Source: Victivallales bacterium (GTDB lineage Bacteria; Verrucomicrobiota; Lentisphaeria; Oligosphaerales; Oligosphaeraceae). Taken from it: a DNA stretch of 24,462 nucleotides. The stretch covers positions 1 through 24,462 of the forward strand of contig JAGCSE010000099.1 of assembly GCA_017964325.1 (NCBI GenBank). Direction: 5' to 3'. A program made the position numbers and the translations under genes. Under the pieces are notes generated by a model. It saw only the letters and a list, made by a program, of their open reading frames with translations, was not told the origin of the DNA and ran no database searches. Positions 8,629-17,296 of the stretch are shown one piece after another (position 1 is the first letter of the stretch; every line of letters starts with the position of its first letter).

Positions 8629-9711
8629 TTAAATAATTTCCAGTTCATCCTTGGACGGCAACGCAGGGAACGGAACCGTCGGCAGCGTTTGATACCAGAA
8701 CGCCACGGACGCAATGTCATCCTGCAGCGGCAGATAACGACCGCCTTCCCGCCAGCCCAACGCCTGTATCGTTACCTTCAAATCCTGTTCGAAGCGAATC
8801 GGATCCATGATGTGCCAGCGATACAACCCGAAACGCTGCTGGCTGCGATAAAGTCCATCTGGCCTGATGACTTGGTGAAGCCCTGAATATGGAGTCGTAA
8901 ATGGCTGGTACTGATGCGTCTCGCGATTCTCAAAATTGTACGAGCCGCAGAAATAGTCTTCCGTACCCGTACCGCAGATCGTCGGAAACTCGCCATCGCC
9001 GTCCATGAAGAATTTGATTTCGCCTTCGCCCCACCAACCGTTGTTGTTGACGCCCCAGCAGAGAGCCGTGCCAACATACTGGCCACGCCCTTTCACGCCG
9101 TCCAATATCGTATAGACTTCCTTGTACGGCAAAGGATTGACACGACGGAACTGCGCATGGAAATACGCACAGTCTTCAGGAACGTCCGTCAGCGTATAGT
9201 TTATTTGATAGTATAGCGTCATATCTTCGTTGGAGATGTTCTCAAACGTCATCCGGCAGCGTTTCCTGAACGGCATCTCCCAGTAGCAGTTGAACGCGCT
9301 GCCCGGATTCACGCAGACAGGCAACGACGATATCTGCGCATACTGCCCCCAGCCCATGCCAAAAAAGTCGCCGACAGGGCATTCGACGGACGGTTGCTCC
9401 TGGTCATCCCAATAGATGCGCAGGATGAAGAAACGCCATGAACGACCGCTTGGCGTTAGCCAAATCTGCTGAATCGCGCCCTGCCCTTCAATGTCCGCCA
9501 TCGTGAATGTCTCATGCGCCGCAATCCGCACGCTCGGGGAGATTTTCCACCCCTGCCCCAGCTCCCGTGCGCAGTTCTCTCCCGTGCCGTGTTCTGCCAT
9601 CCCCGCCTGACCTTTCTCTCCCGTGAAATTCTCAGCGCAGATTGAACGCGTCTTCGCATTGGAAATTCTTGACAGATTTCCAAGATTCATCCCTAAGCCG
9701 TTGAATGACAT
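8629..9711 (-). CDS. DUF2961 / GH172 family glycoside hydrolase
   Basis: A 360-residue protein of the DUF2961 family, now GH172, whose characterised members act on fructofuranosides and arabinofuranosides. Family-typical segments are visible: AENFTGEKGQAGMA near the N terminus (26-39), ADIEGQGAIQQIWLT (72-86), PVGDFFGMGWGQ (112-123), NNGWWGEGEIKFFMDGD (223-239) and GTGTEDYF (247-254). E229/E231 and E251 sit in the two most conserved acidic motifs and are the likely catalytic residues. There is no signal peptide, so it is probably cytoplasmic. The start at 9711 is preceded by AAGGAG eight bases upstream. It is the first gene of the minus-strand operon, and its stop codon touches the ribosome site of the next gene. 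Substrate specificity cannot be decided from sequence alone. Confidence 0.9.
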   Translation of the reverse strand: MSFNGLGMNLGNLSRISNAKTRSICAENFTGEKGQAGMAEHGTGENCARELGQGWKISPSVRIAAHETFTMADIEGQGAIQQIWLTPSGRSWRFFILRIYWDDQEQPSVECPVGDFFGMGWGQYAQISSLPVCVNPGSAFNCYWEMPFRKRCRMTFENISNEDMTLYYQINYTLTDVPEDCAYFHAQFRRVNPLPYKEVYTILDGVKGRGQYVGTALCWGVNNNGWWGEGEIKFFMDGDGEFPTICGTGTEDYFCGSYNFENRETHQYQPFTTPYSGLHQVIRPDGLYRSQQRFGLYRWHIMDPIRFEQDLKVTIQALGWREGGRYLPLQDDIASVAFWYQTLPTVPFPALPSKDELEII

Positions 9712-9765
9712 AGTCTATACTCCTTATAATCTTGTCCCCCGGATCCAATTTCGCCACTATTCTTC

Positions 9766-9807
9766 GACACTTTTGTCTGGCTGTTTTCTTGCCTTTGACA
9801 ATTTGTC
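9766..9807. promoter_or_regulatory. Two inverted repeats in a divergent intergenic region
   Basis: Between the divergent DUF2961 and EamA genes lie GACACTTTTGTC (9766-9777) and GACAATTTGTC (9797-9807). Both have the form GACA-spacer-TGTC, with centres about 30 bases apart, close to three helical turns. The second is a perfect 5-base dyad around one base and overlaps a TTGACA hexamer (9795-9800). They could be twin operators for one regulator. No clear -10 element is seen. Confidence 0.35.
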
Positions 9808-9902
9808 CCTTACATTACTTTAAGCTTTTTTTCTAATTTTTAAATATATAACAAGAGTTTTTCCTCCAAAATTCCGCCGTCCATTTACCATTTGTTCGCT
9901 CC

Positions 9903-10802
9903 ATGACCGTTTTCATTCTCATTTTCATCTCCTGCATCCTCCACATCCTTTGGAACATTTCCGGCAAGAAATGCCGCGACAACGAGGCCTTCACATGGTT
10001 GACCACTTTCGGCGGAGCCGTTTTCTGCATCATCGCCATGGTCATCTCCCGCCTCATCACGAAAAATCCCTTCCCGCCAACGGGCTTCTTCACCATGGCC
10101 GCCGCCTCCGGCTTCTTTGAAACAACATATTTTATCTTTCTTTTCTGGTCCTACAAGCATATCGACATGTCCGCCTCCTATCCACTTGGACGCGGTATGG
10201 CACCCGTTATCACATTGTTCCTTGTTCCCCTTTCATCCATGATCTTTGGCATCAAAGAGCATAACAACCTACGCATCGAACAGCTTCCTGCTGTGATAAC
10301 AACTCTTACAGGAGCCGTGCTTATCTGCCGCGACTCATGGCTCCGCAGTACGCAAAAGCAAAATGCCGTCAAAGGCCTCACGCTCGCCTGCCTGACCGGC
10401 CTCTCCATCGCAGGCTATCATCTCGTCGATTCGCAGACGCTTCAAAAATACACGCAAGTCACAGAAATCGAATATCTTGGATTCGTTTTCATCTTCATGC
10501 TCCTTTTCGCCTCCATCTGGTTTTTCCCGAAGAAGAATGCCATTTCGCGCATCAAGGCGGAATGGAAATCATGTCACATGGGCGTCCTCTCAGTCAGTTT
10601 CGTCGCCCAGGCCAACTACATGATTGTCCTATACGCCTTCTCCATCGCCAAAAATCCAACTCTCGTCACCGCCGCCCGTAACATGGGCATCGTCCTCTCC
10701 CTTCTCGTCTGCGCCATCCGCCTGAAGGAGAAAATCACCCCTATGAAAGCCATTGGTTCAGTCTTCATAACCGCAGGAATCATTTGGATTTTCTTGGTAT
10801 AA
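9903..10802 (+). CDS. EamA/DMT superfamily transporter
   Basis: A 299-residue inner-membrane protein with about ten hydrophobic helices in two homologous halves (roughly residues 1-137 and 155-298), the standard layout of two EamA domains in the drug/metabolite transporter superfamily. Typical segments are SGFFETTYFIFLFWSYKHIDMSASYPL in the first half and a second half ending in GSVFITAGIIWIFLV. Substrates in the family include amino acids, nucleotide sugars and lipid-linked sugars. The start at 9903 lacks a recognisable Shine-Dalgarno site and none of the nearby upstream bases supply one. It lies 40 bases before the FAD oxidoreductase on the same strand, so it may belong with the glycan genes, possibly as a sugar or lipid-linked-sugar carrier. 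That role is inference. Confidence 0.9.
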   Translation: MTVFILIFISCILHILWNISGKKCRDNEAFTWLTTFGGAVFCIIAMVISRLITKNPFPPTGFFTMAAASGFFETTYFIFLFWSYKHIDMSASYPLGRGMAPVITLFLVPLSSMIFGIKEHNNLRIEQLPAVITTLTGAVLICRDSWLRSTQKQNAVKGLTLACLTGLSIAGYHLVDSQTLQKYTQVTEIEYLGFVFIFMLLFASIWFFPKKNAISRIKAEWKSCHMGVLSVSFVAQANYMIVLYAFSIAKNPTLVTAARNMGIVLSLLVCAIRLKEKITPMKAIGSVFITAGIIWIFLV

Positions 10803-10842
10803 CGTACACATATTAACATAAGCTCATTTATGTTTTAGTCTT

Positions 10843-12363
10843 ATGAAAAATGCCATTATCATCGGCGCCGGTCCAGCTGGATTGACCGCCGCATACGAAC
10901 TCCATAAAAAATCTCCAGAATGGACAATCACCATTCTAGAAGAATCCAACGCCATTGGTGGTATTTCCCAAACCATTGTACACGATAATTGCCGTATCGA
11001 CGTCGGCGGCCATCGTTTCTTTTCTAAATCAAATATAATAAATGAATTATGGAACGAACTCATGCCTATCCAAGGCAAGCCAGCCAAAGACGATCTCATG
11101 CTGGGCAGAGAATGCCATGTCGAACAACATGGTCCTGATCCAGAAAAGGAAGAATGCGTCATGTTGCGCCGCCACAGAGTAAGCAGAATCTATTTCCGTC
11201 GCCATTTCCTTGATTATCCCATCTCTTTGAAACCTGCCACTTTTGCCGCAATGGGACCTGCCCTGACATGGAAGGCTGGATGGAGCTACATACATAGCCT
11301 GATTACAAAACGACCAGAAAAATCACTAGAAGACTTTTACATCAACCGTTTCGGCAAGGTCCTTTATTCCATGTTCTTCGAAGACTACACAGAAAAGCTC
11401 TGGGGCATACACCCATCAAAAATCTCCCCAGAATGGGGGGCACAGAGAGTCAAGGGACTTTCTCTATGGAAAGCCCTTGCAAACATATTTGTAAAAAGTA
11501 AAAAAAAGGAGACTTCGCTCATCGACGAATTCCTCTACCCCAAACGTGGCCCAGGCCAACTATGGGAATTAATCGCAGACAAACTGCGCCAAGACGGCGT
11601 ATCAATAATAATGAACGCTAAAGTCACAGGACTTTCCACAAGCCAGGGACTTGTCAAAACCATCTCCCTCGCTGACGGATCAAGTCTCCCTTGTGATGCA
11701 GTTTTCTCCTCAATGCCAATTAAGGACCTAGTTGCCGCGTGCGACAATGTACCGCAGGATGTCGCCTGTATTGCAGCCGCACTTCCCTATCGCGATTTCA
11801 TCACAGTAGGTTTGCTCGTGGACAAGTTAGCCATCGAAAACAAGACTAAACTAAAAACCATCAATAATCTCGTACCCGATACATGGATTTATGTCCAGGA
11901 ACGAGACGTTCAGATGGGACGCATCCAGATTTTCAACAATTGGTCGCCATATATGGTCGATGACGTGTCCAAACACGTCTGGATCGGCTTGGAATATTTC
12001 TGTACAGAAGGCGATCAAATGTGGACGATGGAAGATGTTGATTTCATCAATATGGCGACAAAGGAATTGCGACAGATTGGCATCCTCGAAGAAAACGAAC
12101 CCATTCACAAAAGCATTCGCATCAAGATCAAAAAAGCATACCCCGCCTATTTCGGCAGTTATGCACAGTTCGGAAAAGTACGCGAATGGCTGGATCAGTT
12201 CGACAATCTCTATTGCATTGGGCGAAACGGACAGCATCGCTACAACAATATGGACCATTCAATGCTCTGCGGCATCGAAGCGGTCCATGCCCTGTTAGGC
12301 GAAATAGATAAAAAAAACGTTTGGAACATCAATACGGAGACGGAATACCATGAAAGCAAATAG
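10843..12363 (+). CDS. FAD-dependent oxidoreductase, UDP-galactopyranose-mutase-like
   Basis: A 506-residue flavoprotein of the NAD(P)/FAD amine-oxidase-like group that includes UDP-galactopyranose mutase and protoporphyrinogen oxidase relatives. The N-terminal Rossmann motif is GAGPAGL (8-14) after a short beta strand, followed by the acidic end LEES (32-35). A GGHRFFSK motif (55-62) contacts flavin in mutase-like enzymes. The C-terminal flavin segment is CIGRNGQHRYNNMDHSM (from about 458). It is longer than classical Glf (about 370-390) and matches the protein type often found next to polysaccharide glycosyltransferases, so I do not call it glf. Its last 14 bases overlap the next gene, implying co-translation. 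Base composition is AT-richer than the flanking core genes. Substrate unknown; a sugar nucleotide or lipid-linked sugar is plausible. Confidence 0.85.
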   Translation: MKNAIIIGAGPAGLTAAYELHKKSPEWTITILEESNAIGGISQTIVHDNCRIDVGGHRFFSKSNIINELWNELMPIQGKPAKDDLMLGRECHVEQHGPDPEKEECVMLRRHRVSRIYFRRHFLDYPISLKPATFAAMGPALTWKAGWSYIHSLITKRPEKSLEDFYINRFGKVLYSMFFEDYTEKLWGIHPSKISPEWGAQRVKGLSLWKALANIFVKSKKKETSLIDEFLYPKRGPGQLWELIADKLRQDGVSIIMNAKVTGLSTSQGLVKTISLADGSSLPCDAVFSSMPIKDLVAACDNVPQDVACIAAALPYRDFITVGLLVDKLAIENKTKLKTINNLVPDTWIYVQERDVQMGRIQIFNNWSPYMVDDVSKHVWIGLEYFCTEGDQMWTMEDVDFINMATKELRQIGILEENEPIHKSIRIKIKKAYPAYFGSYAQFGKVREWLDQFDNLYCIGRNGQHRYNNMDHSMLCGIEAVHALLGEIDKKNVWNINTETEYHESK

Positions 12364-13837
12364 AACATTTTCATGGCCGAATTTCCTCATAGTGGCATTC
12401 AGCGTTGTTGTCCTATTCTTTTCCGTAAGAAGCAACAGCCTATGGATAGACGAAGGCCAAACTTTCGCCGTCATCAGCACGACATGGCGAAATATGATTC
12501 ACGCCATATTGAAAAACGGCAACGCCATCAGTGGAATGCCACTCTATTTCCTTTGTGAGTTCTGGTGGTGCAAAATATTCGGCTATAGCGAGTTTGCATT
12601 ACGAAGCATGAACTTTATATGCGCCATATTCGTCCTATGGGGTAGTCGAAAAATAATTAATAATATGAAACTGCCCATTTGGTCATTGGTTTTGTTTGTG
12701 CTCAATCCCGTTTTCCTTTATTACATGAATGAAGCACGTCCATACGCCGCCATCTACGCCTGTGGTCTATGGTGCATCTATTTTCTATGCAAGCTTATCG
12801 ATAACATAAATGTCAAAGATTTGTTCTTATTTCTCATTTGCTTCTGGATCGGCTGTGCATTGCACATGATGTTTATTTTCATGGCGGTTGTATATGCCTG
12901 TCTTGTACTTTGGCATTTTTATCATGGTAGTCTGAAGATAATAGACCATCTTTTGGTCTGGCTATGTTTACTTCCCCTCTTCATGTTGCTCGCAATACAC
13001 TACATGCATGTCGTTTTCAATGCTCCAGAAGTCAACTCAAGCAATGCTAAACCACTTGCAAGCATTTTGCAAATTGGATATTATTTCGCTGGATTTGGAG
13101 GACTTGGATGGTCTCGAAATGACCTGCGTAGCATGAATCTTGCTATTTCATGGCGCATTATCGTCGAATTGGCAATGATGATCATTTCATATATTGCCAT
13201 ATTAGGATGTTTCTTAAAGCATAAGTTATTCAAACATATTAAAATAATCTTGATTTTTTTATGTTTCGTCAGCGCATTGTCCTGTTTCATTATCGCAAAT
13301 ATCATTCTGAAAACAAGATTTTGGGAACGGCATATAATTTATCTAATACCATGTATTATCCTTATACTTGCTTCAGTCCTTTCAGATTCTCTTGCTAAAC
13401 ATGATTCTTGGGCAATGAAAATAATAATAGGAGTCTTTATAGCAATGAACCTGCTTTCAGGATTCAACATCATCGCAATGAATTATTATCAGAAAGACAA
13501 TTACCGCGATGCCATAACCCTTGCCAAGTCTTTTAATCCCAAGCATATATTTTTCCAAGGCGATTCCTTAACATTCAACTATTATGGCATCAAGGGAGTT
13601 AACGCGTGGAGTGTACTTGATAACACGCCTATGCTTGACGATTACATCAATATTTCCACTGCCACAGAACCACTTCTAGAGTTTCTTCTCAACAGGACAA
13701 AAGGAGACACCGTGTTAATCTTAAACGAAAAACATGACTTTGACACAGGACTCCTTTACAAAAATTTGGCTTCCAAAGGCACTTGTGTCAATTCCTTTTC
13801 TGTCATCTTTATTCCATCAAGCGAACAAAGAAACTAA
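12350..13837 (+). CDS. ArnT/PMT-like integral membrane glycosyltransferase (GT39/GT83 type)
   Basis: A 495-residue polytopic protein of the GT-C fold, like protein mannosyltransferases and ArnT, which move a sugar from a polyprenyl-phosphate carrier to a protein or lipid on the outer face of the inner membrane. After the first helix (about 12-28) comes LWIDEGQTF with the acidic pair D34-E35 expected at the active site of this fold. YYMNEARPYAAIYA (about 123-136) is the second family motif. About ten to twelve membrane helices follow, and then a soluble C-terminal part (about 380-495). The start at 12350 lies within the previous gene. Composition is strikingly AT-rich (sampled lines range from about 20% to 42% GC) with many ATA and TTA codons, unlike the neighbours, which points to horizontal acquisition. 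Confidence 0.88.
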   Translation: MKANRTFSWPNFLIVAFSVVVLFFSVRSNSLWIDEGQTFAVISTTWRNMIHAILKNGNAISGMPLYFLCEFWWCKIFGYSEFALRSMNFICAIFVLWGSRKIINNMKLPIWSLVLFVLNPVFLYYMNEARPYAAIYACGLWCIYFLCKLIDNINVKDLFLFLICFWIGCALHMMFIFMAVVYACLVLWHFYHGSLKIIDHLLVWLCLLPLFMLLAIHYMHVVFNAPEVNSSNAKPLASILQIGYYFAGFGGLGWSRNDLRSMNLAISWRIIVELAMMIISYIAILGCFLKHKLFKHIKIILIFLCFVSALSCFIIANIILKTRFWERHIIYLIPCIILILASVLSDSLAKHDSWAMKIIIGVFIAMNLLSGFNIIAMNYYQKDNYRDAITLAKSFNPKHIFFQGDSLTFNYYGIKGVNAWSVLDNTPMLDDYINISTATEPLLEFLLNRTKGDTVLILNEKHDFDTGLLYKNLASKGTCVNSFSVIFIPSSEQRN

Positions 13838-13990
13838 AATGGTAACCTCACCATAAAAGCAGTTTCCCTTGAAAACATCTGCCTTAAGATAAGAATGATG
13901 CATCCAATCTCTTCATTTTCCTTGAGACAAAAAATGCTTTTTACATTTATTTAATAAGAAAAATTTCCTCCATGACGCGAAAAATCCCCC

Positions 13991-14019
13991 TTGACAGTAT
14001 AAATTATAGGTTTGACAAT
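13991..14019 (+). promoter_or_regulatory. Candidate sigma-70 promoter for typA
   Basis: A consensus TTGACA (13991-13996) is followed after 17 bases by GACAAT (14014-14019), which keeps four of six -10 consensus bases. The region between is AT-rich (TATAAATTATA). A second TTGACA at 14012-14017 overlaps the -10, without a good partner. It lies 67-95 bases before the typA start in a 248-base gap that otherwise shows only AT-rich sequence and the hairpin listed next. Confidence 0.4.
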
Positions 14020-14036
14020 TTCGCGCTTCGTGCAAT

Positions 14037-14063
14037 GTCCGCATGATACGGTTTCACGCGGAC
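14037..14063 (+). other. Stem-loop in the typA leader
   Basis: GTCCGC (14037-14042) pairs perfectly with GCGGAC (14058-14063). Inside, TGA (14044-14046) pairs with TCA (14054-14056) after one A/C mismatch, leaving a 7-base loop. It lies 23 bases before the typA start and upstream of a weak AGG ribosome site, so it could affect translation or message stability. No T-run follows, so it is not a simple terminator. Confidence 0.4.
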
Positions 14064-14085
14064 CGCCATTCATTAGGTTTGACTT

Positions 14086-15888
14086 ATGGAACAAGACAAG
14101 ATTCGCAACATCGCCATCATCGCACACGTTGACCACGGAAAAACAACCCTGGTTGACGGGCTCTTCAAATTCGCAGGCTCATTCCGCGACAATCAAAAGG
14201 TTGATGAACGCCTCATGGACTCCAACGACCTCGAAAAGGAACGAGGCATCACCATCACCTCTAAAAACGGTGCCTTCAACTACAAAGGCTATACCATCAA
14301 CATTATCGACACGCCCGGACACGCCGATTTCGGCGGGCAGGTCGAACGAGTCCTCAAAATGGCGGACGGCGTCCTCCTCCTCGTCGATGCACAGGAAGGC
14401 CCCATGCCACAGACGTATTTCGTCCTCAAGAAAGCTCTCGCACTCTCCCTTCCTATCATCGTCGTCATCAACAAGATCGACAAGCCAGCAGCCCGCCCCT
14501 ACTGGGCCGTCGATCAAGTCTTCGATCTCTTCGTGAAGCTCGGAGCTCCTGATAACCTGCTGGATTTCCCAGTCGTATATGCCTCAGCACGAGAGAATTT
14601 CGCCATCAACAACCTTGAAGACCCACACGTTGACATGGCCCCCCTCTGCGACCGCATCATCAGCTACATTCCCGCCCCCACGGGAGATCCTGACGGCCCG
14701 CTGCAGGTTCTCGTCTCATCGCTGGACTACTCCCCCTATCTCGGCCGCCTTGGCATTGGAAAAGTCACCAACGGCCATCTGGACATCAACAAGGAAATCG
14801 CCGTCGCCATGCGTGACGGCTCCCTCAAACCAGCCCGCATCACCAAAGTCTTCCGATTTGAAGTTAATCAGAAAGTCCCAACCGAACACGCGGACTGCGG
14901 CGAAATCGTCGCCATCTCCGGCATGGATGAAGTGACCGTCGGCTGCACATATACGGACCCGCTCAATCCTATTCCATTGCCGCCATCAGAAATCGACCCG
15001 CCGACCATTTCCATGGGCTTCATTCCCAACGACTCCCCCTTTGCGGGCCGCGAAGGCCAATTCGTCACATCCCGCCATCTGGCGGAACGTCTCGCCCGCG
15101 AGACGATGGCGGATGTAGCTCTGCAAGTCGTTCCAAACGAAGAAGGTATGGGTTTCCAAGTCTCAGGCCGAGGTGAACTCCATCTCTCCATTCTTATTGA
15201 AAAAATGCGCCGCGAAGGCTACGAATTTCAGGTGACACGTCCACAAGTCATTCTCAAAGAAGAAGATGGAGTTACAAAGGAGCCTATTGAAGAACTGACC
15301 ATCGACGTCGCGGAAGAATACATGGGCACCGTCATGGAAAAGCTTGGCCAACGCAAAGGCCGCGTCCAGACGTTGGATACCGCAAATGGCATGGCCAGAA
15401 TTACTTATCTCATCCCCACACGTGGTCTGCTCGGCTACCGCGCTGAATTCATGACGGACACGCGCGGCCTCGGCGTCATGAACTATGTGTTCCACGGCTA
15501 CGATACCTATGCAGGCGAAATCAAATACCGCACACGCGGCGCCATGGTGTCCATGTGCACTTGCAAAACCGTCGCATTCGCGCTATTTAACTTACAGGAA
15601 CGCGGAAAACTTTTCGTTGAACCAGTCGTTGATGTCTATGAAGGCCAAATCGTCGGCGAACATTGCCGCGAAGGAGACCTCATCGTCAATCCCGCCAAAG
15701 CCAAGAAGCTCACAAACATGCGAGCCGCAGGTTCAGATGAAAACGTCATCCTCACACCACCGACCGTCATGTCCCTCGAAGACTGCATCTCCTATATCAA
15801 TGACGACGAACTCGTCGAAGTCACCCCAAAAGCCATCCGCCTCCGCAAGAAACAGATGCGCAAATGGTACGGTTCCACAAACGTCTGA
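14086..15888 (+). CDS. typA: Ribosome-associated translational GTPase TypA/BipA
   Basis: A 600-residue translation-factor GTPase that binds the ribosome at the elongation-factor site and helps large-subunit assembly, especially under cold or stress. GTPase motifs are complete: AHVDHGKTT (13-21), RGITIT (53-58), DTPGHADF (75-82), NKID (129-132) and SAR (167-169). They are followed by the EF-G-like domain II, domain III (near [21 protein letters not shown]), and the BipA-specific C-terminal region with [18 protein letters not shown], which distinguishes it from EF-G and LepA. Length is normal. The start is the only one that keeps the [19 protein letters not shown] order; the ribosome site is weak (AGG about 11 bases upstream). 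It is followed by pyrH after 54 bases. Local GC content is back to the level of the core genes. Confidence 0.98.
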   Translation: MEQDKIRNIAIIAHVDHGKTTLVDGLFKFAGSFRDNQKVDERLMDSNDLEKERGITITSKNGAFNYKGYTINIIDTPGHADFGGQVERVLKMADGVLLLVDAQEGPMPQTYFVLKKALALSLPIIVVINKIDKPAARPYWAVDQVFDLFVKLGAPDNLLDFPVVYASARENFAINNLEDPHVDMAPLCDRIISYIPAPTGDPDGPLQVLVSSLDYSPYLGRLGIGKVTNGHLDINKEIAVAMRDGSLKPARITKVFRFEVNQKVPTEHADCGEIVAISGMDEVTVGCTYTDPLNPIPLPPSEIDPPTISMGFIPNDSPFAGREGQFVTSRHLAERLARETMADVALQVVPNEEGMGFQVSGRGELHLSILIEKMRREGYEFQVTRPQVILKEEDGVTKEPIEELTIDVAEEYMGTVMEKLGQRKGRVQTLDTANGMARITYLIPTRGLLGYRAEFMTDTRGLGVMNYVFHGYDTYAGEIKYRTRGAMVSMCTCKTVAFALFNLQERGKLFVEPVVDVYEGQIVGEHCREGDLIVNPAKAKKLTNMRAAGSDENVILTPPTVMSLEDCISYINDDELVEVTPKAIRLRKKQMRKWYGSTNV

Positions 15889-15942
15889 AGCAATCCAATT
15901 GACATTTAGTTATAACCATATCACATCTAACAAATTACGATT

Positions 15943-16668
15943 ATGGCAGAAACATTCTTCAAACGCATTCTTCTGAAACTCTCCGGCGAAATGCTGAAAG
16001 GCAAGGCAGGCTTTGGCATCGATCCAGATGCCACCATCGAGGCCGCAAAACGCATCAAGGAAGCCGTCGATGCAGGCGTCCAGACCGCCATCATCATCGG
16101 TGCCGGCAACATCTTCCGCGGTCTTGCGGGTTCGCGACAGGGCATGGATCGCTCCTGCGCAGACAATATCGGCATGCTCGCCACCGCCATGAACGCCCTC
16201 GCCATGCGCGACGCCCTCGAATCCATCGGCGTCAAGGCAGAAATCCTTTCAGCCTTTGCCATCAGCGGCATTCTCAAGCCCTTCGACCAACGCGAAGCCG
16301 TCCGCCTTCTCGAAGAAGGCACTGTTGTCTTATTCGCTGCTGGAACGGGACATCCGTATTTCACAACGGACACGACCGCCGCCCTCCGCGCCTGCGAAAT
16401 CAAAGCGGACGCCGTCTTCAAAGGCACCAAAGTCAACGGCATCTATACAGCCGACCCCATGAAGGATCCAACTGCGACGCGTTATGAAAAAATCACCTTT
16501 GCGGAAGCCCTCGCAAAACACCTCTCCGTCATGGATTCGACAGCTTTCTCCCTCTGCCAAGACAATAATCTCAATATTCTTGTTTTTAAATTTGGCGAAA
16601 GCGGCGTTTTGGGCAATATTATGAAAGGCGACTTTTCAGCCGCCACTCTGGTCACCGCAAAACTGTAA
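15943..16668 (+). CDS. pyrH: UMP kinase PyrH
   Basis: A 241-residue uridylate kinase of the amino-acid-kinase fold that phosphorylates UMP to UDP in pyrimidine nucleotide synthesis in the cytoplasm. Visible motifs: KLSGEML (12-18), GAGNIFRG (53-60), DRSCADNIGMLATAMNALAMRD (69-90), GTGHPYFTTDTTAALRACEI (134-153; most homologues have GTGNPFF) and KVNGIYTADP (163-172). Length is typical. No good Shine-Dalgarno site precedes the ATG. A TTGACA hexamer at 15899-15904, just after typA, may mark an internal promoter, but no good -10 accompanies it. It is followed by frr 47 bases on, the widely conserved pyrH-frr pair; tsf, the usual upstream partner, is replaced here by typA. Confidence 0.98.
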   Translation: MAETFFKRILLKLSGEMLKGKAGFGIDPDATIEAAKRIKEAVDAGVQTAIIIGAGNIFRGLAGSRQGMDRSCADNIGMLATAMNALAMRDALESIGVKAEILSAFAISGILKPFDQREAVRLLEEGTVVLFAAGTGHPYFTTDTTAALRACEIKADAVFKGTKVNGIYTADPMKDPTATRYEKITFAEALAKHLSVMDSTAFSLCQDNNLNILVFKFGESGVLGNIMKGDFSAATLVTAKL

Positions 16669-16715
16669 CGACAACTATACCTTAAATATAAAAAGCAAAA
16701 CAAGGAGACATCATC

Positions 16716-17279
16716 ATGGCCAATGCAGAAAACATCATTGCAGAAACGAAGAAACTCATGGAAAAGGCAATCGCCAGCATGAACCATGACTTCGCAGCCG
16801 TCCGCACAGGCAAAGCCTCCCCTGGACTCGTCGAAGGCATCATGGTCGAATACTACGGCACGCAGACCCGCATGAAAGACCTCGCGGGCATCACCGCCCC
16901 CGAACCACGCCTTCTCGTCATCCAGCCTTGGGATCAGAATGCCGTCAAGGCTATTGAAAAAGCCATCCGCGCCTCCGATATCGGCATCTCTCCCGTCTCC
17001 GATGGCCGCGTCATTCGCCTTCCCATCCCCGAACTTTCTGAAGAACGCCGCAAAGATATGACGAAGCTCGTCAAAAAACGTTCAGAAGAGGCCCGTGTCG
17101 AAATCCGCAACGCACGCCGTGACGCCAACGACACCATCAAGAAAGCCCAGAAAGCTTCCGAAATCACCGAAGATGAAATGAAATCCAAGACCGATGAAAT
17201 CCAGAAAATGACGGACAAGATGATCGAACAGGTCAACAAGATTCTGGAAGACAAGGAAAAGGAACTCATGATGGTCTGA
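16716..17279 (+). CDS. frr: Ribosome recycling factor
   Basis: A 187-residue ribosome recycling factor that, with EF-G, splits post-termination ribosomes. The whole protein matches the family: MDHDFAAVRTGKASPGLVEGI-type segment (19-43 region, here MNHDFAAVRTGKASP), VEYYGTQTRMKDLAGITAPEPR, and LPIPELSEERRKDMTKLVKK in the long helical domain. This is followed by a charged coiled-coil helix to the C terminus. Length is exactly as expected (about 185). The start is preceded by AAGGAG at good spacing. It sits in the conserved order pyrH-frr on the plus strand and is probably co-transcribed with it. It is followed by a 128-base gap with two repeat copies. Confidence 0.98.
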   Translation: MANAENIIAETKKLMEKAIASMNHDFAAVRTGKASPGLVEGIMVEYYGTQTRMKDLAGITAPEPRLLVIQPWDQNAVKAIEKAIRASDIGISPVSDGRVIRLPIPELSEERRKDMTKLVKKRSEEARVEIRNARRDANDTIKKAQKASEITEDEMKSKTDEIQKMTDKMIEQVNKILEDKEKELMMV

Positions 17280-17296
17280 TTCAGCATTGCCGCTAC

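Noticed and set aside
7808..8632. Plus-strand 274-residue frame crossing the repeat array (SLQSLL repeats)
   Set aside because: It runs antisense to three supported minus-strand features and is open mainly because of the array. Its composition matches an opposite-strand shadow.
10843..12363. Naming the oxidoreductase glf (UDP-galactopyranose mutase)
   Set aside because: It is about 120 residues longer than classical Glf, and only the general flavin motifs are visible, so the specific name is not supported.
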